Assembly: GCA_033977485.1 (NCBI GenBank)
Contig: CM066993.1
Coordinates: 70,286,864-70,350,863 of the forward strand
Origin: Hydrangea macrophylla
Taxonomy: Eukaryota > Streptophyta > Magnoliopsida > Cornales > Hydrangeaceae
DNA length: 64,000 nt
Direction: 5' to 3'
The notes below the pieces were generated by a model that was not told where the DNA came from, searched no databases, and saw nothing but the letters and a program-made list of their open reading frames with translations. A program made the position numbers and the translations under genes. Below are positions 1 to 37,592 of this stretch, piece by piece; positions within the stretch are counted from its first letter, which is position 1; each line of letters starts with the position of its first letter.

Positions 1-5
1 CAACA

Positions 6-17
6 TGGTATCAGAGC
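6..17 (+). other. Primer binding site of copia element 1
   Basis: TGGTATCAGAGC directly follows the LTR end. This is the usual plant copia site, complementary to the 3' end of initiator tRNA-Met. Confidence 0.85.
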
Positions 18-117
18 CTCCCTAAATTAGGGTTCTGTCACCACCACCAGCCGCCTACCATCACCACCATCCACCGCCACCCTAACCTTAACCCTAACCC
101 TAGCCGACCCAACGAGA

Positions 118-261
118 ATTTCATCGCAAAGTTACTGTTCATCGCAGCACTGTTCATCGCAGCACTATTCATCGCAGCACTGTTCATCGGGTTACTGTTC
201 ATCGCACCACTGTTCATCGAGTTACTGTTCACCGCAGCACTGTTCACGCAGCACTATTCAC
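118..261 (+). repeat. 16-bp minisatellite in the copia 1 leader
   Basis: About eight degenerate copies of a unit like CACTGTTCATCGCAG stand between the primer binding site and the gag start. The same CACTGTTCATCG motif occurs, reversed, inside the small antisense element at 8001-9090. The open frame on the opposite strand here (repeated M-N-S) only reflects the repeat. Confidence 0.8.
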
Positions 262-406
262 ACCTAGCCGCAATAATTTTTTGAGAACATTATTTGCTCC
301 TAGTTTGTTCGTCTTCGATTCGTAAGCGGATCTATGTTGTTTAATTAGATCGGATCATCTTAGGCTTCCCTTGACCACCATCCCTTGATCATCTGCATCC
401 TTCATC

Positions 407-3400
407 ATGTCAAAAGATGATGTGATATCCGAGAAATCTATTGCCGCCTCTTCAGGTTCTTCTATGGGTAACGAAAGACAATCGTACGTTACTGAGAATC
501 CGGGTTCCAAAATCACCACTGCGTTGTTCAATGGTGCTAATTACCTCTCATGGTCCCAGTCGGCAACTTTATGGCTCCGTAGTAGATATAAATTCGGTTA
601 TGTGGATGGTTCAGTCAAGGCCCCTACTCGTGATGATCCGACATATCTCAAGTGGGAAGGTGATAATTCTCTTGTTATGAGTTAGCTAGTTCATTCTATG
701 GAACCCGAACTTGCAGATCCATTCTTATCTATGGGCACGGCCAAAGATATTTGGGATACTTTAGCTGAAACATATTCCCGTCAAGGGAATGTTGCCCAAG
801 TGTATGAACTTCGAAGAGCAATTCAGGACGAAGTTCAAGGGGATCGCACTACTCTCCAGTATTTCACCGCTCTAGGCTCTCTTTGGAAGCGACTTGATCA
901 TTTAATCACATTTCATCCCTCTAATCCAACTGATGCTGCGGGTTTTCAGAAATACATTGAAGGGGAAAGAATCTTCAAGTTTCTAGCCGGTCTTAGGCCC
1001 GAGTTTGATCCAGTTCGTGGCCGTATTTTGGGTATTGTTCCCCTTCCATCTCTTCGAGAAGCTTTTTCTATTGTGCAAGATGAAGAAAGTCGCCGCTCTG
1101 TTATGTTGCCCTCTTCATCGACAGATAGGTCAGCCTTGGTATCCTCTAATCAACGGGGCGGCAAGGCCTTTACTCCTCCGAGAGAACCCCAGTATATAGG
1201 ACGTGACACCAACAATAATAGACCTTGGTGTGATCATTGCAATCGTCTCGGACACACTCGCGAGACATGCTGGAAGCTTCATGGGCGTCCTTCCTTTCCC
1301 AGGGGACGTGGTGGTGGCCGTCATGGTGGTCGTGGTCCTCCACGAGCTCATTTGACTACTGACTTGTCTCCGTTTGAGGAGAAAGATACTCTTGCCTCAG
1401 CTCATCCATCGTCTTCTCCAGCAGTGGGAAACATCAGTAGTGCCGATATAGAAACACTCCGCCGTATTATGACTCAGTTGAACACTCCATCTGCCTCTAC
1501 TTCCTTTGCCCAGTCAGGTATTTTTGCTATTTTTTCACATGCCTTACATGCTGATTCTAGTCAACCATGGATTATTGACTCCGGAGCTTCCGATCACATG
1601 ACCGGTCTTTCCTCTGTATTCTTTTCTTATACCCCAAGTTCTGGTAAAGAGAAAGTTAAAACTGCAGATGGTTCTCTTTCATCCATCTCTGGTAAAGGTG
1701 TCATTAAAATTTCTAATTCATTACCTTTATCTTCAGTACTTCATGTTCCTAATTTCTCTACTAATCTTTTATCCATTGCTAGGATTACTCATGATCTTAA
1801 CTGTAGTGTTACCTTCTTCCCATCTCATTGTGTCTTTCAGGATCTCTCCACGAAGAAGGTGATTGGCAGTGGTAGAGAGGAGAATGGCCTATATTTTCTG
1901 CTGCCAGAGGCAGCCACACAGGGAAACTTACCACAAGCAGCTCATCATATACAGAGAGAGACTATTCCTAGGGAAGCTTGGATATGGCATCAGAGATTAG
2001 GCCACCCTTCGTTTTATTTACTTCGTTTTTTATTTCCTTCTCTTGTCAGTAATAAAAGTGTTTCCAACATTTCTTGTGAGGCTTGTGAGTTGGGAAAACA
2101 TCATCGTGCAACTTATAATTCTAGTTTTAATAAAAGTACTGTTCCATTTGCTATTATTCACACTGATGTTTGGGGTCCTTCTCCTATTATCACTCTAAAT
2201 GGCTATAAGTGGTTTGTTACCTTTATTGATGACTGTACTCGCACTACTTGGGTTTATTTGATGAAGGATAAGAATGATGTTTTTTCCATCTTTAAATCCT
2301 TTCACAAAATGATATGCACACAGTTTAGCACAGTTGTCAAGGTTGTTCGGTCTGACAAAGGGGGGGAATACATCTTTGGTGGTCTCACTCACTATTTTTC
2401 TGAACATGGAATGATCCATCAAACTTCTTGCACTAACACCCCTCAGCAAAATGGTGTTGCAGAGAGAAAAAACCGTCATTTGTTAGAATCAGCCAGGTCT
2501 ATGCTCTTCTCTATGCATCTTCCCAAGTCTTACTGGGGGGAAGCAGTCCTAACTGCATCCTATCTTATCAACCGTCTTCCTTCTCGTGTCCTTGGTAAGA
2601 AATCTCCAATTGAGCTTCTTACTAAGTCATCCTCCATTTTTCCCATTCCTCCTAAAGTGTTTGGTTGTGTGTGTTTTGTCCACAATCATTCTCCTTCTCG
2701 TCGGAAGTTAGATCCTCGTTCTATAAAATGTGTCTTTGTTGGTTATTCTCCAACTCAGAAAGGGTACAAGTGTTATCATCCTCCTACTCGTCGGTGGTAT
2801 GTATCTATGGATGTCACTTTTGATGAAACACTTTCCTACTTTCAGTCCTCTCTTTCTCCTCTTCAGGGGGAGATAGACCAACAAGCAGAGCAGCCTACTT
2901 TCATTGTTCCCTTTCCTATATCTAGCGAGGAAGAGGGAGGAAAAAAAGGAAAAAGAGAGAATGAGGGAGAAAAGAGTGAGCAGGAAAAAGGTGAGGAAGA
3001 GGGAGAAAAAGGAGAGAAAAAAGGAGAGGAAGAGAGAGAAGGTAAGGAATTGTTAACGTATACCAAGGATAAGAGGAGACAAATTTTTGGGGCAGCAGAA
3101 AAAAGGCACATCTCTCCAATCCCGCTTCAATCGCCTTCTAGTGAAGATGATTCAGGTATTTCCTCTCCTTCTATTGCCAATTCTCCAATACCTGTTCTTA
3201 TTGATCCATCTGATGATGATGATTTAAACATGCCTATTGCCCTGCGAAAGGGAACTAGAGCATGTACTAAACATCCTCTTTCAAATTTTGTTTCATACTC
3301 CCATCTGTCTCCATCATATAGGGCATTTGTGTCCCAAATCGATTCTGTGTCTATCCCTAACCATGTTCAGGAAGCTTTGTCTAATCCTAATTGGAAGAAT

Positions 3401-4894
3401 GCCATGGTTGAAGAGATGAAAGCTCTTCACAAAAATGGGACGTGGAAATTAGCAGAGTTACCTCGAGGTAAAAAGACGGTAGGATGCAAGTGGGTATTCA
3501 CCGTGAAACATAATGCGGATGAGACTGTTGAGAGATACAAAGCCAGGCTTGTTGCTAAGGGCTTTACTCAGACATATGGGGTTGATTACCAAGAGACATT
3601 TGCCCCGGTCGCAAAAATGAACTCCATCAGGATCCTTCTGTCGCTAGCAGCAAATCTGGAATGGCCCTTGCATCAGTTTGATGTCAAGAATGCATTTCTA
3701 CATGGTGACTTAGAAGAAGAAGTGTATATGGATATTCCTCCCGGGTTTGAGGACAGTAAGACACAAGGTAAGGTATGTCGCCTCCAGAAATCCTTATATG
3801 GCCTCAAGCAATCTCCTAGAGCCTGGTTCGATAGATTTTCTCAAGCTATGATACGATATGGTTTCAGACAAAGCCAAGGCGATCATACTCTCTTTATCAA
3901 GCATTCATCACAAGGGAAATTGATTGCTTTGATAGTCTATGTAGACGATATAGTTCTCACAGGCGATGACTTAGTTGAAATGGAACAGTTGAAGACCTAT
4001 CTTGCCAAGGAGTTTGAAATTAAGGATCTAGGAGATTTGAAATATTTTCTTGGAATAGAAGTGGCACGCTGCAAGGAAGGGCTGTTTATATCCCAACGTA
4101 AGTATGTCCTGGATCTCCTAAAGGAGACAGGTTTGCTTGGTTGTAAAGCAGTCGATACTCCCATGGATCCAAATATGAAGCTCAGTGATGATCCCAGTGG
4201 AGAACCGGTTGAAAAGGGAAGATACCAGAGACTAGTGGGCAAACTTATCTATTTGGCTCATACCAGACCGGATATCGCTTTCGCTGTTAGTGTGGTAAGT
4301 CAATTTATGCATGCTCCTAGACAACTCCATCTTGATGCTGTGTTTAGAATTATGAGATATCTTAAGTCAGCCCCAGGGAAAGGGCTGTTCTTTGCCAAGA
4401 ATGGTCATACACTTGTTGAAGCCTACACCGACGCTGATTGGGCAGGTTCAGTGATGGATAGGAGATCAACTACGGAGTATTGCACATTTGTGGGAGGTAA
4501 TTTGGTCACATGGAGAAGCAAGAAGCAAGCAGTGGTAGCAAGATCCAGTGCAGAGGCCGAGTTTAGAGCTATGGCACAAGGAGTATGTGAATTATTATGG
4601 ATTCAGATAGTTTTGATTGATCTGGGGTTTGGGCCAAAGGACTCTATGAAACTGTACTGTGATAGTAAATCAGCCATTAGCATTGCTCATAATCCGGTCC
4701 AACATGATAGGACAAAACACGTGGAGATTGACAGACATTTTATAAAGGAGAAGTTAAATTGTGGAAGCATTTGTACTCCATTTGTCAAGTCTGGGGAGCA
4801 GCTAGCAGACGTTCTTACCAAGAGTCTAGCAAGTCGTTCGTTTCACTTTATCCTTAGCAAGCTGGGAATGAGAGATATCTTCGCACCAGCTTGA
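407..4894 (+). pseudogene. copia 1 gag-pol polyprotein with one in-frame stop
   Basis: The ATG at 407 opens gag. A TAG at 683-685 interrupts it, and the same frame then runs open to the TGA at 4892-4894. Numbering from the ATG at 698: a CCHC zinc knuckle (CDHCNRLGHTRETC) near residue 179, the protease triad DSG near 293, the HHCC integrase finger, the integrase core aspartates and the glutamate in NGVAERKN, a lysine- and glutamate-rich linker (about nt 2922-3050), reverse transcriptase with YVDD near nt 3940, and RNase H with TDADWAG near nt 4430. Both related copies in this window have tryptophan at the stop position, so TGG to TAG is the likely change. No frameshift was seen. Confidence 0.9.
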
Positions 4895-4901
4895 GGGGGA
4901 G
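4893..4901 (+). other. Polypurine tract of copia 1
   Basis: The purine run GAGGGGGAG overlaps the pol stop codon and abuts the 3' LTR. It primes plus-strand DNA synthesis in this class. The same run stands before the 3' LTR of the other two copia copies. Confidence 0.8.
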
Positions 4902-5052
4902 TGTTGAGTTTCATTAGTTATAAATGTTTTATTTATTTTATGATTAGTATAGGGACTTGTGTGTAATTACTTGTTCTCTTGTTATTATAAATAAAGAGGT
5001 CTCACAGTTGTGAGATTAAGCCTTCAATAATATTGTGTAATGATATTCAACA
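4902..5052 (+). repeat. 3' LTR of copia 1 (151 bp)
   Basis: It begins TGTTGA and ends TCAACA, giving TG...CA ends and a short inverted repeat. Length matches the 141- and 150-bp LTRs of the other two elements, although the sequences differ. The 5' copy lies outside the window except for its last five bases. Confidence 0.9.
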
Positions 5053-6324
5053 CTTTTTATGGTTTTATCATCTTTTTATCATCTTTCCATGGTTGAAGTT
5101 GGACATTTTGATCTTTTTATCATTTCTCTTGTGATCAAGCAAGCATTTCATTTGCCTTAAGAATGATCCAACCTTGCAGTGGAGTAAGAAGGTATATGAA
5201 TAGAAAGTTTTGGGAGAAGAATATATGCTGTTTTGATGGATTCACTCACTTGGACATTGGAGTATAATGTCCTTGTGAGAGCTTAGTACTCCGTAGAGGC
5301 CCATTTCTTAGCCTCTAAAGATAATTTTTTGGAACTCTTGGGTAAGTTTCTCCATCTGCATTTGTCCTATTCTTTACGTTTGTGCCATGTGCACTTTATT
5401 GTTTTGTGGTGTCTGCCTTTTCCACTTGCAATGTGGGGTAACAAATGAGAGGTCTGTGAGGGTTCGATATTGATTGCTAGGTCCATAACTTAATAGCTTA
5501 AGTTTCATGGCAACCGGCAGTTCTAAGAGTCTTAAAAAATCTCTGAAGAGCAAATTTTGAAAAATCTGATAGAATGTAATGATTAAGGGAGTGTCAAATT
5601 TGTTGGCATTTTATATCTAGAAAGGGTAGGAGAACAGTATTGATTTCTGTTGTTATGAGGTTGCTGGTTGTGTGTTAATTGGATCATGTACGTGTCTGTT
5701 GAGGAGTAGCTCGGGTATTTTCTTTAAGGATATGTTAGTAAAAGAGTTGGAAGGACTTCCGCTGCGCCCTTATTTCTGATGTAGTACATTGGAGGGAAAT
5801 AATAGATGTCTTTTGCGGTTATGGAGATACTCCTTTGGGTTAAAGTAATTGATGTTGACCTCGCTACAGACTTGCATAATGGAATTTTTATTTATTTATT
5901 GAAGAACTTTTAGGAGATTTGAGTTGAATAGAGGGAGCTCAGTTTTGTTTCTCGCCTATAGTCTCTGTGTACTGGATTGCCCCATTTGGCTTTCCTTTTA
6001 TAAAAAATTTAGTCATCAGAAAGATTATATATAACTTAATTATCCTTGTTAGCAATTGCCACAGTCATCCCAACAAGTGCTTAAATCTTTGAAATTGCTT
6101 AAATTCTAGCCAGATCCAAAGTTGTTATCTACGGTGGGTGCCTGGGTGGTTTTTGGCACCAAAATGTCACATGAGGTATTTGTAGAATGCACTGAATTAG
6201 TATCTAACATGCATAACAGCGTTTCCTCTTTTGCACAAATTTCCCCTCAGATGTTTTTGTGCTGGAAAAACTGCTATTAAACCTTTTAGTGAACTTCAAT
6301 TTTAACCCTAAGTAGGCCTTTGCT

Positions 6325-6535
6325 ACAATGCATTGTGTAAGAGGCTTGAAAGCAAAAGATTGGGGATTCAAATATGCGAGTAGTAGCCACTTTGTTAAAA
6401 AAAATGCCAAAGATTAGGCCTATCCCTGGCCTACCCTTCCTAGCGCTGTGTGTAAGCATGGCCCTTTGAAGCCTTTGCCATAGGCAGATGGGGGAAAAGA
6501 GTCGGGTCTTCTCCACATATTAGGTCTAACCTTCT
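6325..6535 (+). repeat. Degenerate SINE-like sequence
   Basis: A box-B-like stretch (GGGGATTCAAATATGCG) is followed by an A run and by TAGGCCTATCCCTGGCC and related words that resemble the 3' body of plant tRNA-derived SINEs. The 5' box A is unclear and no target duplication was found, so this is a tentative call based on word pattern only. Confidence 0.35.
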
Positions 6536-6579
6536 TGTCTGCAATTAAATGTGTATTGCAGTAACATAAAAGTTAATTG

Positions 6580-6582
<3 letters not shown>

Positions 6583-6617
<35 letters not shown>
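6583..6617 (+). repeat. (CT)n microsatellite
   Basis: An uninterrupted CT run of 35 bases in the SEC6 intron. Confidence 0.95.
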
Positions 6618-6619
<2 letters not shown>

Positions 6620-6690
6620 CTCAGTGGTAAAGCTGTAGTGGATCTTATTCTAATCCGTTGCACTTTTAAAGATGTGAGTTGAGGCCTCTT
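6616..6690 (+). repeat. tRNA-like box A/box B sequence, possible SINE head
   Basis: TGCTCAGTGGTAAAGC fits the tRNA box A and GTGAGTTGAGGCC loosely fits box B about 45 bases later. There is no cloverleaf, so it is not a tRNA gene. It could be the 5' end of an old SINE next to the CT run. Confidence 0.35.
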
Positions 6691-6869
6691 ATCTATTCCA
6701 GTATCCATAATAATTCACAATCCTGTTGTTGGTGTCTGTTTCTTTTATGAACCTGTTGGTAGTGTCAACTGTCAAGTAATATTTTACTTTTTTGTTTAAA
6801 TATTTTTTCACTAGCTAAGCTATTCCCCTTGTTCATAATGAGATTTGGTTTGTCCTATTGACTTTGTAG

Positions 6870-32327
<25,458 letters not shown>

Positions 32328-32460
32328 TTCTGGCTCAAAACCAATGCCTATGTTCAGACGATTGGCTGCTATTTTTTTTTGACTTTGCGAGTCCGTGGGA
32401 CTCCCAGATGTATAAATCGCAGGTTTATTTTTCCATTTCATTCCAATAAATTTCTTTTTT
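32328..32460 (+). terminator. SEC6 3' UTR and poly(A) signal
   Basis: AATAAA stands at 32445-32450, 118 bases after the stop codon and next to T-rich sequence. The cleavage site itself cannot be read from the sequence. Confidence 0.6.
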
Positions 32461-32856
32461 AACTACTTTTTTCTATTGGACAAAAATATGAGAGGCCACG
32501 ATTTTTTTTGTCTCGTTAGTTGTGATTATTTCGCATTTTTTGATTTATATTGCTAAGGGATTTCTGGGGGGAGAAAAAATCCAAGCATTTTAATGCCAAT
32601 GCTATGAAAATTTTTAATTTCACGTGATTGGAAATTTGGAATGGTTTTTTTTTTTTTTCCTTTCATTTACACTGGAGGAAACTTTCTTGAATTGAACTGT
32701 TTCTAGGAATATTAAGTGGTGCCTAATGTCAATATGTCAATATGTTTTACTTCTTAATGAGTTGCACTTTTTGATTATAAAATTCCACTACTAGAGCATA
32801 TATTTTCGTAATATGTATGCATCTCTCCTTTCTAAAAATGTAACACCATATCCAAA

Positions 32857-34010
32857 TCAATAAATTAAACTAATGCAATGTGGTGGAAGGGACAACGGCC
32901 AGTCAGGTTGGAAGTAGGGAAATAGTTCATGGTCACTACTTAAGTAAGCATTGCCCTGATAATGAACCAACTCAAGCCTTCCAGTGTCGACATTGTAACT
33001 GAAAATCTGGCGTTCGAACATGAAGTAAACAACCTCAGAACTCTGAGGATTGAAGGCTATCAGAACAGGAAAATGTTCAAAAACACCTTGATCAGCCAGC
33101 CAATTGTTCACAATTTGTGGGTATAGACATCGTCTTGTTCTGGGCAGATATGTCACTGTAATTCACTGTACACTTCAAGTCCCATTCTTCGTTTGGTATT
33201 TTTCTGGAAAAACTGTAACTAGAAAGCTTCTTTCTTAGAACCCATATGTCGAATCCGTGTGTATCGCCAAAAACACACGTTAGCAGACCTTCCAATGACT
33301 TCCCTAGAACCCGACATATAGCTCTTGGAGGATTTCCTGACCATTTGATCAGAGCCATAAACTATTTGTTTCAACATTGGGATCGTAGGCAGCAAAACAA
33401 TCTCCCTCAGCATCCCAGAAAAAAGTCCCTTCAACGACACTGCAAATTGTACGTGGAATTATTGATAAGTTGACCGGAGCTGTTAATACCGATTCTTTCC
33501 ACTCGCCATTCTCGGACGAAAAGGTCTCTATGTTGATGGTGTTTTGTAATGCTTCTGGGGATTTTATTGAGGGTCTAATCACTTTAAAACGTACAAAGTC
33601 GTATTCACCTTGCTCTTCTTCACAAGAACAACCAATTCCGAACTTGGAATTAGAGAATTGCGTGTTAGGTCTAGGAAGCATAAACCCATTTTTTGTCAAA
33701 GGGCTGTAGATAAAATATTTTGTAGCATGCCAACCACAGAGAGTGTTAACCTTTTGAAGCACCACCAATAAGGAAGTCAAAATAGTCGAGCAAGGTACCA
33801 AATTTAGTAGCTATGTCTTCTTGTTTACTGGTTGATACGTACGATAGTCGAGGTGTCACACCATCATCAATTGTGTTTTTTCTTACCTCTGTGCAGCTTT
33901 TGAAGAGCCCCAACAATGGCGATGGAGAGTTTCTATGAGGGGTTACATAATGAGAACGAAAATATAGTTTTGAGATCAGTGAAAAGATCATCGTTGGACA
34001 AGCACATGTT
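32857..34010 (-). pseudogene. F-box/FBA-type protein, decayed
   Basis: Pieces in different frames read, in order on the - strand: the tail of an F-box (SLISKLYFRSHYVTPHRNSP, 33991 downwards), the start of the substrate-binding region (YFIYSPLTKNGFMLPRP), its middle (FDVWGT-like words replaced by TICSVVEGTFFWDAEG) and its end (IAFNPQSSEVVYFMFERQ). Functional members link targets to SCF ubiquitin ligases. At least three frame changes separate the pieces, and the F-box helices before 33991 are barely recognisable. It converges tail to tail with SEC6, 530 bases away. Confidence 0.8.
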
Positions 34011-34840
34011 TATGCTCATGTTGGTAGAATGATTCATCCTAAAAAGTTAAAAATAAAAAAATATAAAATAAAAAAAGAAGGCGGCGCAAATATGGTAAAT
34101 GTGAAATAGAAACTTATTGTTGAAATTTGAAATTAGAAACAGCATGTTTGCGCGCTAAATGCATTTGAATGTTCTAGTTTAAATTGTGTAAAGCACTTGA
34201 AGATAGAGAGATCCATCATCTTACTGAGAACATATAGGTATGTGAAAGTTCACGGTCATTATGATGGGTTTCAAAATTAAAAAGTTTTGAAAATCTGTAT
34301 GAACTATGAACTCAATCAATTCATGGATCACTTTGTGTCGTGTGAGACTTTTTTTGAGTGACCCAAAAAATTTCATTAAATTATGATCACAGTTTAGGCC
34401 CTATTTGTCAATGGCTAGTAGAAAACATTTTATTTACAGAAATAAGTGGCCTAATAAAATGCCAAGACAAAGGCAACAAAATCGAATCAATTCACAGAAG
34501 TAAGATACATTTGCACCAAAATTTTCCATAACAGTGACATACACTTGCTCAAACATTTGCGGGGAAATTTTTTATATTTTTTAAAAAAATAATAAAATAA
34601 AATAAACAATAGATGTTATTTGTGTCATTGTTGTGTGTGTAAACCAATATATATATATATATATAATTTTATTATTATATAAGAAAAGAGGATTCTTCAA
34701 AAACACTGTTCATGTGTCACATCAACCCTTAATCAATTGCCATAATATCCATTCACTATACCATAATTACTCCTAATGTGTACACCTACATTGACATATA
34801 TTGATTTGTATGAGGGTTGTTCTGTCATTTCAAACTAATA
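34011..34840. other. AT-rich intergenic DNA, nothing recognised
   Basis: No gene, RNA or bounded element seen. A short TA run lies at about 34650-34664. Confidence 0.6.
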
Positions 34841-35520
34841 ATTACATTCAGGTCAGTTTTTGAAATTTTATTTAATATAATAATGAGGATTCAGTCAATA
34901 ATATTATATCTAATTACATTTAGGTCACCAATTTGGAAATATTTATCATCCGCTTCTACAAAATGTCAACAATAGTGGCTATATAGTGGCTATTTAAGAA
35001 TTGGTTACTAATATTTACATGGGCAATGCTAGGGGCACAAACAAATCTCACTAACACTTACTAACACACACTATCTCTCTCCTAGTGGTACTGCGGGGTC
35101 CACTGCGGACCCCACAGTGCCATTAGGAGAGAGATAGAGTGTGTTAGTAAGTGTTAGTGAAATTTATTAGTGCCCCAAATATTACTCTATTTACATTTAG
35201 GCCAACTTTTTATCTCAAATTTAGGATTTATACATTGCATTATGTCTAATTACATTTCAGTCAACGATGTTTGGAATATTTACCATTCGCTTCTAAAAAA
35301 TGTCAAACAATAGTGGCCTTTTCTCTCAAATTTAGGATTTTTACATTGTATTATGTCTAATTACATTTAGGTCAACAAATTTAGGACTATTAATCATTTG
35401 CCTCAAGCAATAATGACTATTTACGAATTGATCACTAATATTTACATTTAGCTCAACTTTTCCCCTGAAATTTAGTTTACATATTGTATGATGTCTAATT
35501 ACATTTACGCCAAAAAAATC
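34840..35520. repeat. Degenerate tandem repeat around a MITE
   Basis: TCTAATTACATTTAGGTCA-like words recur at about 34908, 35244, 35358 and 35488, each followed by similar AT-rich text. The MITE at 35021-35187 is inserted between copies. Confidence 0.65.
35021..35187. mobile_element. Mutator-like fold-back MITE, 167 bp
   Basis: Almost the whole element folds on itself: the arms run from GGGCAATGCTAGGGGCAC to its inverse at the right end, and continue through CTAACACTTACTAACAC to a small central loop near 35100. A perfect 9-bp target duplication, TATTTACAT (35012-35020 and 35188-35196), points to the Mutator superfamily. No coding capacity. Confidence 0.88.
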
Positions 35521-36113
35521 ATCTCCTTTCCCTTTTTCCTTTTATTTTGAAACTAGTTTGTATTCTAATACTATACACACATGCCTATGAATTTAATTTA
35601 CACACATGCTTCTACATTTATTTTTATCATACACACATGCCTAAAAATTGTAATTTGATAAGGAGATTTTAAATTGCTAAAAATATATAAGTAGTCAAAT
35701 GGTAAAAGTCAACGAAGCTAATACGAGGGGATTTCATTTGTTACCCTGTATTAGTAGTTGCAACACTTGAATGCATAACACAATCAAAAAGGGGAAAAAT
35801 ACAAAGAATATAGAGGTAGTGACATTGGTGTCTTGTGATATTGTTATTTTTCATTAATTTATTAAATTTAGATTTTAAATTTTTAATGAATATCAAAATG
35901 AAAAATGAATCAACTATATTACATAACAATTATAAGATATTCAAATGTGTTTACTCATTTTTTTTTTTTTTTGGGTCTATAGAAGCATTTGCTTTGACAG
36001 ATACTCCCGGTCATAAATGATATTCCTTACAATGAGGTTAATAATACACAATAAGAAGGGGAAAAAAACCAATCTTATACTCAAATGGAAACAAATGATT
36101 AACAAAATGCAAA

Positions 36114-36115
<2 letters not shown>

Positions 36116-36142
<27 letters not shown>
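36116..36142 (+). repeat. (AAT)n microsatellite
   Basis: About nine AAT units. Confidence 0.95.
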
Positions 36143-36144
<2 letters not shown>

Positions 36145-36774
36145 TAAATTGTAAAATTAAATCAAAACCGTCAACTAATTAGATAAATATTTATTAAATT
36201 GTCAAAAAATTTAATAGTTAATTAGCACACATGTATGACAAACTTTTCCTCAATTTTACACAAATCACGCATGTATCATAAATTTAATCCACATTTACCA
36301 ACAAGAGCTATAAAAGTATTACCATTGTTCATATGTTTTAAGCCAATTATATACTTTGTTCATGAAAAACTTAAATTTTCACTTAATATGAGCCTAAATT
36401 TCCTATGGGTGTGGATTCTGATGGCAACTCAACTGTAGCGAGCGAGTAAATGAGTTGACATGGTGAGAAAATTATTTAAATAATTTGGGTTATAGTTTGA
36501 AATGCACACAAATCGTTGACATGGTAAAAAAATGCTTTAAATAACTAACGGCTATATTTTGAAATGTTTGACAAACGACTATATTTTGAAATTATTTAAA
36601 TAATAAACGACTATATTTCATTAGTTTTTAAATATCAGATAGATATAACTGTTAGAATTTTTTTTTTGGTGTAATCACTAAAAAATTTCTATGAATTCCC
36701 ATTCCCATTCTAGTTCTTTTTACTCTCAAGTTAATTTTTAGTAGTTTTCCACATTACTCAGTTCAACTAGCACC

Positions 36775-36948
36775 ATGGATCAACGTCTTCCATTTTTTAA
36801 CACTCAATTCAACCCACATTTTAACTACCAACCATCACCTCAAATTGACTCTCAATCACATTCTCAACCATCACAATATGATTCTCAGACATTTTTATAC
36901 CAATACATGTTCAATTCACAATACCCACCTGCATTATTCAATCTTTAA
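36775..36948 (+). CDS. Small Q/S-rich open frame, possible Harbinger ORF1 start
   Basis: ATG in the context CACCATGG opens 57 codons (MDQRLPFFNTQFNPHFNYQP onwards, rich in Gln, Ser, Asn and Pro) ending in TAA. The composition recalls the disordered N-terminus of Myb-like accessory proteins of plant PIF/Harbinger transposons, and nearby repeats of CGGCTATATTTTGAAAT support a decayed element. No Myb domain follows. It may be chance. Confidence 0.3.
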   Translation: MDQRLPFFNTQFNPHFNYQPSPQIDSQSHSQPSQYDSQTFLYQYMFNSQYPPALFNL

Positions 36949-37592
36949 TTTTGTTTTGGACAATCCCAATTTCCATCCAATCAACCTTCCCAAACTATTG
37001 ATTCACTGCCTCGCACAACACAAGGGAATAAGAATACTCAAACACAGAGCAATTAGCAATTAGCAATTAGCTGCGATAATGAAGCCATGAACTACCTCAA
37101 AATTAAGATGAAGTTCAATTAAAAAAAATGCAAAAAAAATTGATGATTTATACTTGTTTCAAATGGAGGTACTGGATTGTATTTTCTGTATTTATAAATA
37201 AAAAATACCAACATAATGACTGTTGTAATAAACAATCCCAGGCTTCCCAGCTACTAAGACTGTTGGCAACATTTTTTTTATTAATTTTTTTGGTGCTGAC
37301 CGTTGGCATTAACCCATCCAATGTAGAGCTTTTTTTGTGTATCAACCCATTACTGTCAAACGCTAGTAAAATGGAACTAAATGTACACATGGCCAAAAGT
37401 TGGGCAACTTAGCGGTATGACTTAAAATTTTTTATTTTTTATTTTTTTCTGATGGTCAAAGCACCCGCAAGCGCCACACACACACTGCAGACAAGCTGCA
37501 AACAGCCAAGGGGGGCCACGGGCCCACTTCAAAGGGACTTCCTCCCATAGACGACTGAGGGGAATAAATCCCCCGGTCCAAACTCCCCCTAA

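Larger units (their letters stand above)
1..5052 (+). mobile_element. Ty1-copia retrotransposon 1, nearly complete, 5' LTR outside window
   Basis: The window opens inside this element. Bases 1-5 (CAACA) match the last five bases of the 3' LTR, and a primer binding site follows directly. Next come a C-rich leader, gag-pol in one frame, a polypurine tract and a 151-bp 3' LTR. The order protease, integrase, reverse transcriptase, RNase H is that of Ty1-copia. It lies in the sense direction in the SEC6 intron that ends at 6869. Gag-pol is open apart from one in-frame TAG, so this is the best preserved of the three copia copies here. The target duplication cannot be checked because the left flank is missing; the right flank begins CTTTT. 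Confidence 0.93.
5053..6869 (+). other. SEC6 intron, right part
   Basis: Sequence between the copia 3' LTR and the first SEC6 exon in view. I found no coding exon in it. It holds the SINE-like and tRNA-like sequences listed separately and a CT run, and ends in a normal TAG acceptor at 6867-6869. Confidence 0.7.

Noticed and set aside
78..104. Telomere-like CCCTAA repeats
   Set aside because: Only about three imperfect units inside the C-rich leader of copia 1; the plant telomere unit is CCCTAAA and no long array exists.
683..700. Programmed stop-codon readthrough in copia 1
   Set aside because: The TAG lies within gag where relatives have tryptophan, and the bases after it (CTAGTT) are not a strong readthrough context; a simple mutation explains it.
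6616..6690. tRNA gene
   Set aside because: Box A and box B-like words are present but no cloverleaf or anticodon arm can be formed.
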